This document shows positions 63,635-64,000 of a stretch of 64,000 nt of DNA, piece by piece; positions within the stretch are counted from its first letter, which is position 1, and each line of letters begins with the position of its first letter. The stretch is from DASZFV01 sp035549075. Its GTDB lineage: Bacteria; Myxococcota_A; Polyangia; Fen-1088. The DNA lies in NCBI GenBank assembly GCA_035549075.1, contig DASZRT010000087.1:3128-67127 (forward strand), given 5' to 3'. The notes below the pieces were generated by a model. It saw only the letters and a program-made list of their open reading frames with translations, was not told the origin of the DNA and did not search any database. Both the position numbers and the translations under genes were made by a program.

Positions 63635-64000
63635 CTACGGTCCGGAGATCGTCGGCGGCGACGACGTGTCGGGGCTCTCGGCGACGACGCCCGCCGAGAT
63701 CATGACGACGACGACGACGGCGATCGTCGCGGCGAGCGTCTTGGCCCGCAGCCGCTCCCCCGGCAGCTCGGCGGCGACGCGCGCCATGAGCGCGCGCAGG
63801 CCAGGGCCCGCGGCGCGCCGTGCACGAACGGCGCCCGCGAGCAGCGCGCGCGCCCGAGACTCGAGCTGGGGGCGCACCCAGGCGACGACGCCCCGTCCGG
63901 TCGACACGGCCGCGCGCGCGACGGCCACCGCCGCCGCGATCACGACCGCCCGAAAGCGAGCGGCCCGCGAAAGGTCCGCGCGCTCGGCCCGCGTCCGCTC
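63635..64000 (-). CDS. Partial protein with a C-terminal membrane anchor
   Basis: The reverse strand is open from the window edge to a TAG at 63635-63637, so the N-terminus is probably missing; a GTG at 63943 is the first start inside the window. The visible part is Ala/Arg-rich helical sequence followed by a hydrophobic span LAATIAVVVVVMISAGVVA and a short tail. It is convergent with the lectin-like gene. No family recognised. Confidence 0.4.
   Translation of the reverse strand, partial: ERTRAERADLSRAARFRAVVIAAAVAVARAAVSTGRGVVAWVRPQLESRARALLAGAVRARRAAGPGLRALMARVAAELPGERLRAKTLAATIAVVVVVMISAGVVAESPDTSSPPTISGP

Noticed and set aside
1..64000. CRISPR arrays, insertion sequences, prophage or rRNA genes
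   Set aside because: No regularly spaced repeats, transposase motifs, phage structural genes or rRNA sequence were found on reading both strands.

Overview
The window is high-GC DNA (strong G/C third-position bias) most consistent with a myxobacterium, probably order Polyangiales. The grounds are a protein with two MYXO-CTERM-like sorting tails and Myxococcus-type cysteine-rich repeats, a DUF1592/DUF1552 lipoprotein pair, a large Ser/Thr kinase with a helical-repeat tail, and several ECF sigma factors. Genus assignment is inference.

Layout. 1-4.5 kb: 5' part of tex, a CHAD/DUF488 pair, a DUF2383 and a DUF4336 protein, then two gene-end fragments meeting in a decayed stretch. 4.6-7.4 kb: an HD-GYP/LuxR regulator followed by a leaderless AmiC-like binding protein whose ribosome binding site lies in a hairpin. 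7.4-12.7 kb: a TetR/flavin-monooxygenase divergon with two operators, a desaturase-P450 pair, two RRM proteins and a small basic protein. 12.7-13.8 kb: two exported proteins.

14.0-23.6 kb: a complete Nit1C (nitrilase superfamily 1) cluster, linked in the literature to growth on cyanide. A divergent sigma-54 activator, a matching -24/-12 promoter with two upstream direct repeats, and nitB to nitH are present, plus a LnmK-like (Pnap_2097-type) enzyme and a glycosyltransferase. 23.6-35.8 kb: map, an ECF41-like sigma factor with a YCII gene behind a matching promoter, a CheB/protoglobin-like pair with altered key residues, a second ECF factor with its own zinc finger, thioredoxin, an OYE, a disulfide oxidoreductase and an osmolyte-type ABC importer. 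35.9-40.6 kb: a TetR/SDR divergon, a VapBC-like pair, an SNF2 helicase pseudogene, and tRNA-Glu and tRNA-Lys around a small coiled-coil gene.

40.7-43.9 kb: a compact RiPP-type operon of PqqD-like protein, radical SAM/SPASM enzyme, 57-residue precursor, HprK-related kinase and S26-type peptidase. The first four genes overlap by 4 bases each. This is the best candidate for an undescribed system. 43.9-49.5 kb: a 1,871-residue cell-surface protein that looks like two MYXO-CTERM proteins joined in one frame. 49.7-64.0 kb: stress membrane protein, DUF4142 lipoprotein, methyltransferase, GST, RCC1-like lipoprotein, copper P-type ATPase, Ser/Thr kinase, HIT protein, a DUF1592/DUF1552/lectin-like secretion operon and a partial gene at the edge.

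No CRISPR array, insertion sequence or rRNA gene was seen. All calls come from reading the sequence; no database search was run.
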